Positions 23,099-37,223 of a stretch of DNA of 64,000 nt are shown in pieces. The stretch comes from Paramarasmius palmivorus (lineage: Eukaryota > Basidiomycota > Agaricomycetes > Agaricales > Marasmiaceae). The position numbers and the translations under genes were made by a program. Below the pieces are notes generated by a model. It did no database searches. It was not told where the DNA came from and worked only from the letters and a program-made list of their open reading frames with translations. The stretch is from positions 62,001 to 126,000 of the forward strand of contig JAYKXP010000049.1 in NCBI GenBank assembly GCA_037176845.1. Reading direction: 5' to 3'. Positions within the stretch are counted from its first letter, which is position 1, and every line of letters begins with the position of its first letter.

Positions 23099-24738
23099 AT
23101 GGCCTCCCTCGTTCGTCTTCGTGGTATCCCGCGTTATGCTCCCCGGATTGTAAGTAAATGCTCGCAGAATTCAAGCAATTGGAATATTTATTCATTTATT
23201 TTCCAGTCTCTCGCACATGCACGAAGCATCCAGACATCCGCCGACACGACACAGCTCCAAGGTTCTTCTTCTGACTCCCAGCCTTTCACGGTCAAGATCC
23301 ATGAAGACTCTTTCAAAACTTACAACTGTGAAATGCCCGAACTCGAGGTCCAGGTGACCAAGGAAGAACTGTTGAAGATGTACAGAGAGATGCAAACAAT
23401 GCGGAGAATGGAGATGGCTGCCGACGCTCTGTACAAGGCCAAGCTCATTCGTGGTTTCTGTCATTTGGCTATCGGTCAGGCAAGTAGTGTTTTTCGCTTC
23501 GGCAATTCATTGTGGTTGGGGTCGTATAGACTTACACGTTTTTTCGCGACATAACAGGAAGCCGTCTCCGTCGGCATAGAACACGGTATCAAACCTTCGG
23601 ACAGAGTCATTACTGGCTACCGTTGCCACCCTTTCGCCGTCCTTCGTGGAGGCACCATCACCGGTGTCATTGGTGAACTGCTCGGTCGCCAAATAGGAAT
23701 GTCAAAGGGCAAAGGTGGCTCCATGCACATCTTCACACCATCCTTCTTTGGTGGAAACGGTATCGTCGGCGCTCAAGTCCCCGTTGGTGCCGGTGTTGCC
23801 TTTGCACAAAAATACAACGGCGAAGATAACTGCACGTTTGCACTCTACGGTGATGGTGCAAGTAACCAGGGACAGGTGTTTGAGGCGTTCAACATGGTGT
23901 GTTTGACACCCATTCTAAACAATATTTTAATTTTCTAACCCACGTCTGTCCGTCGGTGTAGGCCAAACTCTGGGACCTCCCCGTTGTCTTCGTCTGCGAA
24001 AACAACAAGTACGGAATGGGTACCTCTGCCGAGCGTAGCTCATCCAACACCCAATACTTCACCCGTGGTGACAAGATCCCCGGTCTTCAAGTACGTGTTG
24101 TCTCTCACATACGCGTCGACCGCTAACCATTGAACCATTACCCCAGGTAAACGGAATGGACATCATAGCATCCAGGCGGGCAGCAGAGTATGCCCGTAAG
24201 TGGACCGTTGATGATAAGAAGGGACCTCTACTCCTTGAATTCGTCACCTACCGATACGGTGGTCACTCGTAAGTATCCGGTTTCATCGGAATGCCGCTAC
24301 GACGTCGGACGCTAATGGCTCCGTTCTTGCGCTCAGAATGTCCGACCCCGGAACCACATACCGAACTCGTGAGGAAGTCCAAAGGATGCGAAGCACCCAG
24401 GACCCCATCCGTGGATTACAAAAGTACATCGAGGAGTGGGGTCTCGCTTCCGAGCAGGATCTCAAGGTACGTTCCTGTTTTGTGCGTGTCGTCTATAGAA
24501 CACTGACCACCTTCGAATCGTCTAGCAAATCGACAAGGATGCCAAAGCCAAGGTCGACGCCGCCGTTGAGGAGGCCAAGGCTTCACCCGAACCCGAACTT
24601 AAGGACCTCTGGACCGACATCTACTACAAGGGTACAGAGCCACCTTTCATGAGGGGTAGGGAGAGGGAAGAGGTACGTTGCTGTCTTATCGTCTCTGCAC
24701 ACATACTGACTGACCATCACCAGGTTCACTACTACTAA
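23099..24738 (+). CDS. PDA1: pyruvate dehydrogenase E1 alpha subunit, mitochondrial
   Basis: Thiamine-diphosphate-dependent E1 alpha of the pyruvate dehydrogenase complex, converting pyruvate to acetyl-CoA in the mitochondrial matrix. The start at 23099 ([17 protein letters not shown]) begins an Arg-rich presequence completed by the next exon ([16 protein letters not shown]). Signatures follow: [52 protein letters not shown], the ThDP-binding [20 protein letters not shown] ... [12 protein letters not shown], and the loop [20 protein letters not shown]. That loop holds the serines phosphorylated by PDH kinase, and an intron falls within it after HS. The terminal VHYY and TAA close the frame. 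At least six introns. The neighbour downstream converges at 24925. Confidence 0.96.
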
Positions 24739-24924
24739 TTTTATCGCTTTGATGGTCCTTGGAGGTTTGCTTTGACACTTTAGAGTTAATTATACATTAT
24801 CATACGTTTTGTAGGCTATGTCCTTGATACTCACTGTTGGCATGTTGACACGATATGTCTGAATTACATCTGGCACGACGTGGTATGTATGTACACGGAA
24901 CGTTATGCTAATACTAAGTATCCT

Positions 24925-27900
24925 TTACGAGAGCCTGCGCTCGATCTTCTCAATGACAGACTGGTTCGCGTTCCTAAACTGCTCGCATGCCTTGACAAGA
25001 TGATGGGCTCCGTGCTGACTTGCAACAGTGAAGACTAGATCGAAACATAAGCCACAATAGGACGAGATACTGTGTCTGAGACTTACTGCTATCAACCGTG
25101 TATGGGGTGATCATCTTCTCCCTGATCATTGCTGCTTGAAGTATCTCGAACAAATCCTCTATTTGCCAATACCCTGCCAACCTGACAGCATCTAACAATC
25201 TTCCCAATTCTGTACCCTCGAAGTTTTCGTCAACATCCATTTGTTCTGAACGAGCCACAGTGGGGACCGAACGTGTGTAGATGTAATCTGTCAGTATATC
25301 GTCAGTACGTCCTATCTAATGTGACAATGCGCCTTGAACTCACCTAGAACCATATTGACAGATTCTATGGTATGTTCTTCCATCGTCACTATGACTGGAT
25401 CGTCCTTGGATGCCGTTCGACATTCTTGGAGCCCCGAAGCACAGAAACATGACCAAAAGTAGTCACTAGCAGTGGAAAGCACTACCCTATGTGCCCAGGC
25501 CTCCTTATTCGTATCCTTCTCAACAAACTTCACGTCCAAAAACTGACCCTCCTGTCTCATCCTCTCAAAGAGCGCTTGTTGCTTGTTGAATAGCGTCTCA
25601 ACAGAAGACACGTTCGCTGTCGGAACCACTGGATCGTGTACCTCTGCCACACCAGCAACTCGTAGGAGGTTGGGGAATTTCTTAAGGAATGTTCGCACTC
25701 CGCGTGAACGGCCTGTATCTTGAATGTTGAAGAAAAGATCATCTGCGGCGATCCACTTGCCCGACCAGGATCCCAAGTCGTCTGGATCGTCAATGTTGAG
25801 AAAGAGCCGTTCATCGCGATGAGTACTGAGCTCCTGCGCTTCATTATGGTGCTCTTCGAGCCAAAGGTATGTAGCTTTCAGATCGTCTAAAACACGTCTT
25901 CGTTGGGCTTTGGGATTTTGTGCAGTGTAGCGCGCCAAAGCACGGAGATGTCTTATCTGTTTAGGACCGTCAGCATTGAGTGGGTATCTATAGGAAACCC
26001 CATAAGGACATACTATTTCCTGAGCTGTGGGTACGCCGAAATCCGGATTTGCTATGATGATTGACTGTATTCCAAAAATGAGCCCACTGAAAGCAATAAT
26101 ACTCGAAAGACTTTACCTCAGGTCTCGTTGGGAGGATGGCCCTCTGTGTCCATGCGATTGCCACATATCCTTCGAGTATCACTTCATTGGGTGCCACTAT
26201 ACTCGGGAATCTTCGAACATAATCCAACAATGATGAGTTGGTTCTGCCATTTCCACGCCTCTCAGGTTCATTGATTGCTGGAATGAATCTGAGACGGTCC
26301 AGACTGCGCCAATTGGCTGCTCTTCCGACACGGACGGGTAGAAGGTCGCAGTACACTTGTGCTATAGTGCGAGCGTTAGCGATCCTGTTTGGATCATTGT
26401 TGATCTCTTCGTTATGGAAGGCTTCTGCAACGTCTTTGAACATATTCATGTCCAAGCTGTCTAGAGACTTCAGCCCATGACGCCGCAAATTGGGTTCCAG
26501 AGTGCGGAAACTGTTGTTTAGAAAGCGGGCCTGGGAAAATGCAGCGCGGAACAAAGGTTCGGAAGCGTACAGGGAGCTACACTTGGTCATTGTTCGATCC
26601 TCGTTGGGCAAATCAATGTCACCGATGTGAGTGTGCGCGCTATCCAAGAGTAGAGCTTCAACGAGCGATTTGTATGACAGCACATCATTCTCAGGGAGAA
26701 CAGTAGGGAGAACCATACTAGTCTTGGATAGCTCGAAGAGACATGGGTTGTATGCCCATCTCTCGGAGCTCAAAAGAATATGGCGTTACTGGGTGTGAAA
26801 GATGCTTCCTGATGAACTTGAGAAGCGCGCCAGAGCTATAACGTATTGGAAGCATTGGGACGTGTTCGACGGTATCAAAGACTGAAACTTGGTTTGGTCT
26901 ATACACTTGCCAGATGGGAAGGGATGGTACGATTCGCATAATGTCTTCTTTGGCTTCAAGATCGCATGTTTGCAATCGTTGACTACACCACCCGGCGAAT
27001 TTTTCCTTCGTTTCATCATCCAGCTCGCCAAACTTTTGTGGGACACCGCGTAAACCCGTTGTAGAAATATGGGACAAGAGTCCAAGGAAAGTGTCTTCTT
27101 TCTCTTCAAGACAGCCACGGGGATACGTTCAAGGTTTGTCCAGTGCACCACAGTTGCACGAAAAGCTGTCAAGCATGGAAGTAGCCAATCCTCGTCTCCT
27201 CTAGCCGTGAAGAGTACTGATGGTTCCTTACTGTGCGACAGAGAGATGTAGACAAGGGGAGCCGAGGTGGGTAATAAACAGAGGGAAGATAACTGGAGGA
27301 AAGTATCCTCGAGTGGCTCTGGAAGATGGGACGACAGTTCCCAGAATCGACCAATTTGTTCGTGGTCCTGCTGCGACACCCTGCGTAGAGGGCCTTCAGG
27401 TATAATTCCCTGGAGTAGTTCCTTGACGGCTTCGGGTTTGAGCGGCGCGATGTTCAATCCTTTATCATGGAGCGTTGGAGCAAGGGACCTGAACTTTGGG
27501 TCTACCAGGCGAGTCACAGGGAGGAGCTTCAATAGTTTCTGCTTATACGACGAATAGATGACGGTGGAATTCGGTCCATTCTGGAACGCAAACAGTCCTC
27601 CGTCTGCAAGAGGAAGGAGTGGAAGACCGTTCAATATGTCCACCGAGCTGTCACCTTTCGAAAGAAAGGTTATCAAAATATTTATCTTTTCCGTGCGCTT
27701 CTTTGCCTTGCGATACCAGGATATGAAGCCATCGTGATTCCGCAAAATTTCATTCCTCAGCAGACCCTGGTCAACCTGTTTAACTGCCCCTTCAAATCGT
27801 TTCGAAAGGCTAGGTGACAACTGAACCATGTTGGGGGTACCCAATTGAGTCAGGATCTGGAAGACGACCGGGGGTTCATTGCCGGACGAGGTAATCTCTC

Positions 27901-30900
27901 CCGGGGTTAAATGCATCGTCCCGGCCATGAATAGTCGTCGGGTTGTCGACGGTAGCTTTTCGTAAAATGATTTGATCACTGTTTCGGAGATCGGGTCGTG
28001 CTTTGCTGTACGACCTGGCCAGCATGGAGAGATGTCATAGCCGTCTTGCAGCAATTCTTCCAAGAGGAAGAAGTACAGCGGTGGGATATGCTCTAGTAAT
28101 AGCCATCGGTTGTACGCGGTCTCTATCTTCTCATAACTGGATTCGAAGCGAATATTTCGTCTATCCGACGAAAGTATGAAAGGCGCGGAGAGCTCGAATG
28201 GAAGATAGGTCCCAAGGGGAAGAGGTAGAGTGGAGAAGAGGGTTGACACTTCTGGTGCAATCACAGCCGTAGGCTTACGGCCCTTTTTCGAACCGGAAGG
28301 TAATTGGGCAGCGGCTCCGACAATGAAAGGCGAACGAATTCGGTGGGTAACAGGTAATGACTCGCACTCTGGTGGAAGTGGCGAGAGATTTTCCCCGCGT
28401 ACAATGTGCCAGGTCTGCCTATATTCCTTTTCTTTCTCTGCGGAAGATCTCATCTCCAAACGTTGTGAGGTATAATCCCCTTCTTCAGATCTGATTTGGC
28501 GGGAGACGTCGACTCTCCACAAGGCCCTTGTCAAGTTACCTTCACCGGTGGGGCGATGGAAAGCAGTGATAGAGGTAATGGGTGTGAAAAGCAATGACTC
28601 CTGTGCGCGTTTCCTGAACGGTACAACTAGATCGTCAAGAAGTTGAGTGGTATTCAATGGTTTGTTGCTGATGAAACTATCTCCGTCTTGCGCCCGCCGT
28701 AAAGGTAGTCTAAACAATGTCTACAATTATTGAATCGTTATCAGAGACTACTTTGAAGTTAGGGAACGCATCTTACCGCATCGTAATATTCCGTCTCCAC
28801 ATCGAACTCAAAGATCTCATCTAGAACACTGAGGTGGTCTGGGTACTCTCTAGCGGCAAGGTCAGTTAGCACAGCACTTGAGATAGGGTGGTGCAACATA
28901 CCGAGCTAATTCCGGTAGGGATAGAAGATAAGCTGCCGTCGGAGTTTTGGAGGGGAGATGCGTTTTGCTTGGATCGAGAAAAAGAACCTTATTGCCAGAA
29001 ACTACCATTGGCATCTGCAATACGTCAGATGAGGACTAAAATGAGGAATACTGGTTACTCACATCGGTTAGGTGGAACATACTAAGTGCACCCAATCCAT
29101 ACTGACCGATTGTGTCAGTTTTGTTCAGCTTGCCACCCACACCAATGTTACAAATGCCCTTCCAGTCCATGTCAGAAAATACGCCATCGTTGTGTATAAT
29201 AAGTGAAGGGCATATCTGAAATCGTTCCATCGTGGGTGATAGTAATCGTTCTGTCGGCGCAGGCTGTTCGTCCACGAGAATGCCAAAGTTCTTGGCACCT
29301 GCATCAATAGCGTTCGCCAATAGTTCGGGAAGTAGCTGCTTTAATGTGTACTGTGTTAGTGTGCTGGAGATTTTGGTGGTCAGCTTTTCCTCAAAGTCCG
29401 AAACCGCCAAATTCTCAATATGCAGTCTTTCATGTCCCAGAAAAGAGATGCCGAGATTCTTTGCAAGGTTGTGGTCGATGCTAGGATGGGTGAGGTGTCG
29501 TCCAGCGAGCGATCCAGAACCATTCTTGACGTCGCTGTACACTATCTCCTTCACGGGACGCAGCATGTTCTTAGCATCCGGTATTAGTAGATCCTCCACG
29601 TCTGTATCTGGAAGCGGAAGAGGCAAAGCTTGCAATAGGAGCAAAGCCTCTTCAGAGGTGCGTTTCGAAGACGCCTGATTGCGTATCTCATTCAGCCGCG
29701 ATAGGATCGCATGCGTTGACGGGCTATTGGATAGCATTAAATATCAAGCAGCCGCAGTCGGTCTGATTGGCTTACCTTTTGGTGCAGCCCATCTTAAGAT
29801 AAAATATTCCACGAGGAGAATCTGGGGCATCCGCCAATCGATGGAAACCCGGAATATCCCTCCCATTGGGAATAGAAAACACAACCCGGGAGCTAGGGAA
29901 GATTCCGCGCGTTGTCGGTATCCACGCCCGACCTTCGATAGTGCGCCGTAATTCTTCTATCTGTCGAGCGTCCAATTCATCCAACCTCTCGGCGAGTTCC
30001 TTGATTACGATTTTCAGCTTTTCCTTGTTTTCGGTCTCAACAACTCGTTTAAACTGCTGTACCACGACCGATATGCGGACATGGTCGCCCCATCCAAATC
30101 GTCTCCGAAGTGACAGAGATACACCGTTCACCATTGCCAGGACCTCGTCGAATAACGCTCGTTGATAGAATTTGGGATCAAGGCACTCATCGTGAGGCTT
30201 AAGACCTTCTTTGGTTGGAAGCCATCCCTTCCGCTTTCCAGTGGGAACCTCGACATTGGCGCAATCGAAATGCGACGTTTCGAGCAGCTCCAAAAGGGTC
30301 TGAGCAAGTTTGTGGCTCTCTTTGGAAGAGGAGGACGTGATGTACCTGATTCGCTCATTCACCAAGGGTGTCGTAAGTTCGTTTTGAAACAGACCAAGAC
30401 GACCGATAATCATGACGAGTTCTGCATCCGTGGCCGCTGAAGGTAGCTTCTCTGTGTCTGTACTGAAGAGTTTCGCAATGGCTGACGACGGGTCAACCAC
30501 ATCCTGTGGAGCACGTAGATCCCCATTAGAGGCCGGTAGGAATGGTGTCGCTTTTAGGGTTTCTATAATAGAAGGAGGAATTTGCGTCACTTTTTGGGCC
30601 ACAAATTTCAGTGTGCGACATTGAAACGAGACAGGCTGCGTTCCAAACCCTTTCAGCGACAGATTCAATAAGTCGATCGACGAAAGTGGACGCTGGGAAG
30701 GGATGAGTATCTGTAAGGCATCTCTGTTTGGAGAAGAGGAATCCACAAAAGTGTAGTCGGAGATACATGGAAGCAAACTATGTTCGACGACGGCGGTCAC
30801 ATCTTCGATGCCTTCTACCCGGGCACGGTCTGGTATTCGGCCCAGAACAACTTGAACTTTGTCGGCTATGTATGAAAGGAGTGGGAAGATAGGCATCCTT

Positions 30901-33554
30901 CGTGCAAGTTGGCGATCAGCATCTGTGAGAGAAGTGCGATACTTGAGGAAATGGTTCAAGATTGCCTCGGCTTCTTCGTTTGATAGGTTTGCCTTCGTGT
31001 CCATGACCTCGAGGAGTGCACTGATGTTGCGTATTGACTTCACGACGGCCTGTCTTGAGAGGTAGTCTCTCGCTTCTTCTGGGAAATCACTTGGCAACAG
31101 AGGCACCCGGAGCTTCCCAAGGATCGCGACTAACGTGGAGACGTGTTTTTGACGTGTCATACGTGTTGTGTCGTCATAAAAGACGCCACCGGACACGGTT
31201 CTCTCTCCCAGCTGGCTAGGAAGGAGGCAAAGGTCTCCAATAGTGCCAATTAGAGAGGCGCGGTCTGACCAATCCTTTGATAGCCAAAGCCAGAAGTTCT
31301 TCAGCCACGAAGCCCTCTCATCAAGGGCTAATGGGCTAGGAAAGGACTCAAGATAGCGAAGAACCGAATCATTATCGATCAGCTTGACGTTCAATATCGA
31401 TGGACCGTCTTTCTTCAGTAACTTCGCTATCTTATGAGGCAGACAGGATAGTAATACCGCTCCCTCGTCGAACCTTTGGAAAAGATTGGATTCGGGGGCG
31501 TCGAGAAGGATTCGATTTGTGGCTCTGGCTTTCATTTTCGTTCTAAGAGATAACTTGGCGAACTCGCGGTTTGGAAGGGGAACGATAGATAGATTATTGA
31601 GAAGCCTGAGCTCTTTGGTTGATAGGATATAGTCCAGTAAAGACAACCTGTCATCATACGGAACGTTCTCCAACATAGCAGGATATTCCTATCAGTGGAG
31701 GTTCAGTAATATGATGGGGCTAAGTGGTAGATACTGACCTGGAAGAATCGGCTCAATCGAGTAGGGGATACTAGAATGTCACCCTGTCCGCGTTCCTGGA
31801 AAAGGTCTATGATATAGGCCGGAACTTTCGAGACCTTGACTCCAGCGCTTGTGAGAATAGAAAGAATCCGATGGCAAGGGTGTTCGGAATCTCTAGGTGC
31901 TAACAGGACGTCCGTCAGGGTCAAGAACGTCACCGCACCATTGGCATCCTCGCAAGGCCAGATGGGGTACTCTTGTTCGACAACTTCTGTCGAAAGCTTG
32001 CCAAGAATATCTTTCCAATTCGTACTATCGCCGCTCTCCACTGCAGGCTGCGGTTGCGGCCATGCCAGAAAGATGTCGATTGAAGACGACTGGATGTCCT
32101 GCGAGATGGTATACAATAGAACCGCCCAAACTTTTGGCAGAAACACATTGAACATCATCTCGTTCCATTTTATAAGGACACTAAAAGACATTCAATATGC
32201 TACGTGAGACTCATAAGGGTTTTACTCACCTGTCGCTCGATCCCTCTGCAATTCCAACCTCTCCGTTGTTCCGCAGGTTTTGTCTCGATTGTGTTAACGA
32301 GAACAGCCCATGGACATGGACCGGGAATCCGGTTGATAGGGGCAGTGGAAGGAAGGTAAAGAGTCGACCGACATTGCGATGGCCGACCGAAAGGGGAACT
32401 GGAATAGCCAAGGCCATCTCGGGGGAGAGTTTATGGTCTCTCAAAGCTGCAGCGACGTCAGCCTTCGAGGTAACAGAAAGGTGAGCCTCGGCGCCTTCTG
32501 AGTCGTGAGCGGTGTGTAATATAACCCATGATAGTTGAGACTCTCCAGCAGATGTCACAGTTGTGACTTGGCACGTATTGAAGGAATAAATGTCGGGATT
32601 GAGAGAATAGCGACTCGGGGAGAGGGGAGTTCTCGAGATTGAGCATTTTGCACGCGACGTTTGCTGCCCGTTCTCCTCTATAACGATGATTTCGATGGTG
32701 AGAATGTTACGCAAGAAGAGGAGGACAATGTCCAACTCCTCCTCCCAGAAGGCTTCAAGTAGATCCAGCACATCGTCAGCATGTATGATCTTTGAACTGA
32801 TTTCGCTATCTGAGCGAGTGCGCAAGGGTAGACGAAAAATGGTGCCACTAAGGTACTGGGGAAACTCCATAGGAAGGAGCGCGCCGAATGAATCTATATG
32901 GTGTGCGTAATCATATTTGTGTTGACGCATGCTAAACCTGCAACCTCCCGCAGTAAGGCGACGGTGCGGATCAAAGACAGCCATGTCGGATCCGGACATG
33001 ACTTGTGGATTGTCTGTGACCTGTGAATTTTGTGAGCGACAACACAATGATAAGGGCAGTGGACGCGTACGTGGTAGCATGAACGAAATCCTATCCCATA
33101 TTTCCCAATTTTTCTGGTCGCAAAAGGTCAATGAAGGGGCTCGTACGAAGATTATGTATAACATACGATGAATCGTGTTTCTTCGAGGATGAGTGTACAG
33201 TTTGCAGCGCATTCCAATCTGATTCAGAAAGCTCCTTGTCATTATAAGCCAGTAGCGCCGGTCCCTGGGTCCCTGCAAGACTAGGGTGATAAATCTTTTC
33301 ATTCGGGTGTTGCCTTCTATCCAATAGGAAGATCTGAACATAAATTGAAAGACAATGAGCACCATGGATATCGAATCATTCTACGGACAACTCACCTGCT
33401 TCGTTGCTCGTGCGTCGTCCGAATTCTGCAGAATCTCCCGAAAGATGCCAACCGAAAATGGGTACGCATCCAATATCGCCTTGATATTGTCGGTGGTCTT
33501 GAACACTTCGCCAAACGCCATCGAAGCAGGACGGGAAGGGAAAGAGTACATCAT
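24925..33554 (-). CDS. giant sacsin-like ATPase-domain protein with C-terminal BTB/POZ domain
   Basis: One gene of roughly 2,600 residues assembled from more than ten exons. The N-terminus MAFGEVFKTTDNIKAILDAY leads to FREILQNSDDARATKQ, a sacsin-type HATPase N-box; then GPALLAYNDKELSESDW, KIGKYGIGFRSCYHVTDN (G-box) and GTIFRLPLRT. A second ATPase-like region has LPELLANAIDAGAKNFGI, CPSLIIHNDGVFSDMDW, TIGQYGLGALSMFHLTD and ATLFRLPLRRAQDGDSF. Near the C-terminus the segment QFLDVKFVEKDTNKEAWAHR, VVLSTASDYFWSC and SVNMVLDYIYTRS is a BTB/POZ domain, followed by a BACK-like helix (ASQHGAHHLVKACEQFRNAN). Candidate starts are 33554, 33551 and 33521. Two frame changes near 27.1 and 26.8 kb are explained by 56- and 49-nt introns, so the gene appears intact. 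Function inferred: chaperone-like ATPase linked by BTB to Cul3-type ubiquitin ligase. Confidence 0.85.
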
Positions 33555-33928
33555 TCCATGCCAATTGCTGTAAAAAGATGCTGCGCCGTGACGAGGGTGA
33601 TAAGCTTTGGATTTCCCTTGTTTAAAAAATGAGACAGGTCGATCGACACAGAATTTGAAATCGTAGACGGTGTCGTGACATGAGGTTCAAATGTAAGAGA
33701 TCAATGGATTCCAAGTGCAAGTCTGAATTTTTAGAGCGATTGGCCAGCCTTTTAAACAGGTGCAGGAGGTGAGAGACAGAAGAGAGGATTCGTAGGACCT
33801 CGGTGACAGGGCCGGTAGCCGATGGAAGCGCCTGCCATTTCGGGGCATTCATTCAATGATTCAGAATCATTCAGATTGGCACGCTACATAGAGTACATGA
33901 CGGCTTCCAATATATCCTAAAATACATT
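33555..33928. other. intergenic region, upstream of the sacsin-BTB gene
   Basis: 374 nt between the giant gene's start and the BRO1 stop; both are on the minus strand, so this holds the giant gene's promoter. No gene seen. Confidence 0.4.
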
Positions 33929-36900
33929 CTATCGTCCGTAGTTCTGCTGTTGATATCCATATCCAGGGTATTGCTGATACCCAGTCTGTTGTTGCTGCTG
34001 AGATTGGGCAGGCGGAGGTGCACCATACATATTATAGCCCTGCGGTGGTGGCGGAGGCATGCCACCATACTGTTGTTGTGGATGCTGATATTGAGGCTGA
34101 TAGGGTTGGGGCGGGGGTGGAGGTAGCTGATACTGATTCTGAGGTGGAGGCGGTGGTTGTGATGGCGGTGGTGATTGTGCTGGGAACGACGACGATTGCG
34201 AGCCAGGATTAAACATTCCAAGACTTGCATAGGGGTCGTTTTGTGGAGGTTGAGAGGGGAACGATTGCTGAGATTGCGGAGGAGGAGGCGGTGGTAAATA
34301 AGATGACTGCTGAGGTGGTGGTGGCGGGGGCATCGCAGAGTATGCGCTTGAACTGTATGGACCTGAAGTGTTTGGAGCAGGCGATGAGGTATATTGACCA
34401 CTCGGAGTATGGTTGTATTGTAACGTGGGAGGGGCAGCGTACGACTGCGGTCTTGCCGGTGCAGATGGATTGTTGGAGTATGAATCCTGTCGTGGTGGTA
34501 GTGGTGAAGGACTGTGCTGGGGAGGTGGAGTGGGGTATTGTGGGTATCCACCGGTCCCATGGGGTTGTTGAGGCGGAGGAGTATTACTCCACTGCTGAGT
34601 TTGAGGTTGTGCTGAGGCTGATCCGCTTCTGAGGTTCAAGGATGCAAAGCTCGAGTTCAAATCAGAGCCTGCAGATGGCGGCGGCCGTGGAACCGGAGGT
34701 TTCGCGGCTAGTGGAGGTGGCGAAGAGGCGCTTGAGAGCCTCTTCTCTACTTCCAATTGTCCGGCTAATCTGTCTCGCTCTGCAGCACGCTTTGAGACAA
34801 AGGATTTTACGTTGCCTTTCAGCTCGGAAGTAAGCGACGTGAGTTCATTGTAAAAATCAAGACCTTTGCTATAACATCTGTTAGTTAACTACGCGATGCA
34901 TGGAAAGAAAGTAAACTTACGCTAGACCATCCCTGATCTCCATATAGCCGTCTCGAGCTCTCTGGAATCGACGGGTGGCGCTCTTCTTCCTCTTCTCTCG
35001 CTCCTCCCACTTGCGGGCACCCGGTCCGCGGCCAGCCAAGTCTTTGAGGTTCTTATAGAGAGAAGTGATCTCCTGTATTGTGACCTCCTGATGATGTACA
35101 GTAGCGGCCAACCTTTGTTGATATGGTCGGAATTTCTCCAACTCTGCGGCGAATAGTGCTGGTTCAACACCTGAGTTGCGGCGGTTAAGAAGAAGTAGAT
35201 GCGAAACATCGTCTGTTTGGATCTACGAAAAGGATGAGAAGGTTCATTGATCGGGTGTAAGCAGAAGAGACCAACCTTCTCTTTCAGATCCTTCAGAACC
35301 TCATTCCTTTCTCTCGTAATCTTGTTCAGCTTGCCAAGGCGGTCGTCAATCTCTGCTACCAAACCGCCAATCTTCAACCTCTCGTTATGTTCGTCACCTC
35401 CACCAACATCGAGATCCAGAAGACTATCCCCGGCTCCTTGTTCAGTACTTTCTCGGAACACGTTTCCTATGTGGTCGCTCAGCAATAAGCCCACGTCACT
35501 CTTTACAGAGTCCCAAAGTGCCACGACCTGCTGATCCGATGCAGATGCTGCCTCTAAACTTCCATAGTGTGACTTGAGGTCTTGCCTCATACCCTTCGTC
35601 AAACCCATCGAAGGCTCCTGTGTCCATTGATGTTCATACTTCACCCTCATCGCCTCGCAATCCCTCGACTCGACCTCCAACTCCCTGGATATCTCGTCCA
35701 ACTCGCGCTTAACACCATCTTTAAGCCTCGTCAACTGGTTTAGGATCCCCTCAACAGGCTCCCGCTCTTCAATTAACGCAATATCATCCTTCCACCTACG
35801 AACATCCACTGGAATCTCTTCATCTCCGCCAACTTCACCCTCAGCCATGGCACGGAAACGCACGAGACCTTCCTTCACGCCTAGGGACTCTAAAGCGCTG
35901 CGAACCTGGACCTCGGCACTCTCAGCGTTCTCTACCTCTCCTCGAACAAGTTTGGCCTTCTCCTCTGAGTAGACGCTAGCACTTTCATGGACGCTGAGAG
36001 GTACCAAGCGAATGAAAATGTCCTGTCCGATCGTCTTTTGGACTTCTGGTGTCCCGTAGACTTCCTGAATCGGTATCGGTATCGCCACTGCGGTTTTATC
36101 GATAGCAGGCAATGTCTCTGGTGCAGGGAGAACCGCATTGTAGATGAGATCGTTTTCTCTCTGGGCCTCATTCTTGCGATCCGTGCACAGAGCAAGATGT
36201 GCCTTTGTTCGCTCTTGGATTGAAGAACCGGCATCAGCGGGAAGAGTGGGCGATAAGGTGGAAGAGAAACCAGAGGCGAACGACGCTGCCAGACGAGAAG
36301 CTTCTTTTGCGTGTGTTTCCGCGAGCGTGTAGCGAACGAGAGCGTCGCCATGTTTCCCTGCTGCGTTGTCTGCGTTTGCTCGATAGTACTGCGCAAGGGA
36401 CGAGAAGTATTTGGCTTTGATCTATATCAATTATAAACATCAGATGTATTCTGAGAACACAGAAATTCTGCATACCTGGATTAGAGTCACCCAGTTTCTA
36501 TCATATATCCCCTTGCCCATGAACTCCTTAACTTCCTCAGTCAGCGTCGTGTACATGGATGCAGCTTGTGAGGCAATCTTCGACACAAGGGCTGCACCCT
36601 TCTTCTCCTCGGTACACTTCTCGAAGAACACCTCGGTGGCCTGTGCAAGGATGATCGACACCAAGAACTTGACCACCTCCCGACTGAGATCTGTAGATGG
36701 TGCATGAAGGAAGTTCTCGTTGATGTATGTCAACATCCCAGCACAGGCCTTGAAATAATAAAAGGCCCGCTTGATGCCCTCTGGATCTGATCGACTCTGT
36801 GACGACGCGATAGCAGAATGTGTAGCAGCAATCTGGAATAGTATCGAAGCCTTTTCGTACGCGATTGAAGTCTGCGTAATCAGCTTGTTCGTGAAGGCAT

Positions 36901-37223
36901 CGCGCCAGGGAAAGTTGACTCTGATCTCGGAAAAGCGCAGCTCTAATAGCTCCAGCTGTCCAAAGTACTTGTAGAGAAGATCCCTGGCTGATAGACGAGT
37001 CAGATTCATGGAATTACAGGAGGGATTCTTGCTCACCAGTTGTATCGCTACCTGCACCTCTTACAGCATCTTGTCTACACCTTTGCAGTGATGCACATTC
37101 CGCCGCATAGTTATCTGGACTTTCTCCGTAAGACTGAGCTATGAGATTGCGTATGGGTGTCGTCCAATCAACCTCCTCTGTGGCCTTTCTCGGGATGGAA
37201 ATCATGGGCGACTGGTGAGCCAT
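33929..37223 (-). CDS. BRO1: BRO1-domain ESCRT-associated protein (Bro1/ALIX family)
   Basis: Endosomal adaptor that binds ESCRT-III (Snf7) and, in yeast, brings the deubiquitinase Doa4 to the multivesicular body. Start [20 protein letters not shown] matches Bro1 rather than Rim20/PalA. The BRO1 domain (residues about 5-400) includes [60 protein letters not shown], and [21 protein letters not shown] coiled-coil V domain follows (for example [20 protein letters not shown]). The C-terminus is a long Pro/Gln/Tyr-rich disordered tail of about 230 residues, typical of Bro1/ALIX ligand-binding tails, ending [11 protein letters not shown] and a TGA-type stop region at 33929. The frame is intact across roughly six exons. 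Confidence 0.92.

Noticed and set aside
26780..27130. Two apparent frameshifts in the sacsin-BTB gene.
   Set aside because: A 56-nt intron (ending CTTGAAG near 27109) and a 49-nt intron (ending TTTTGAG near 26775) restore the frame with sensible protein on both sides, so no lesion is needed.
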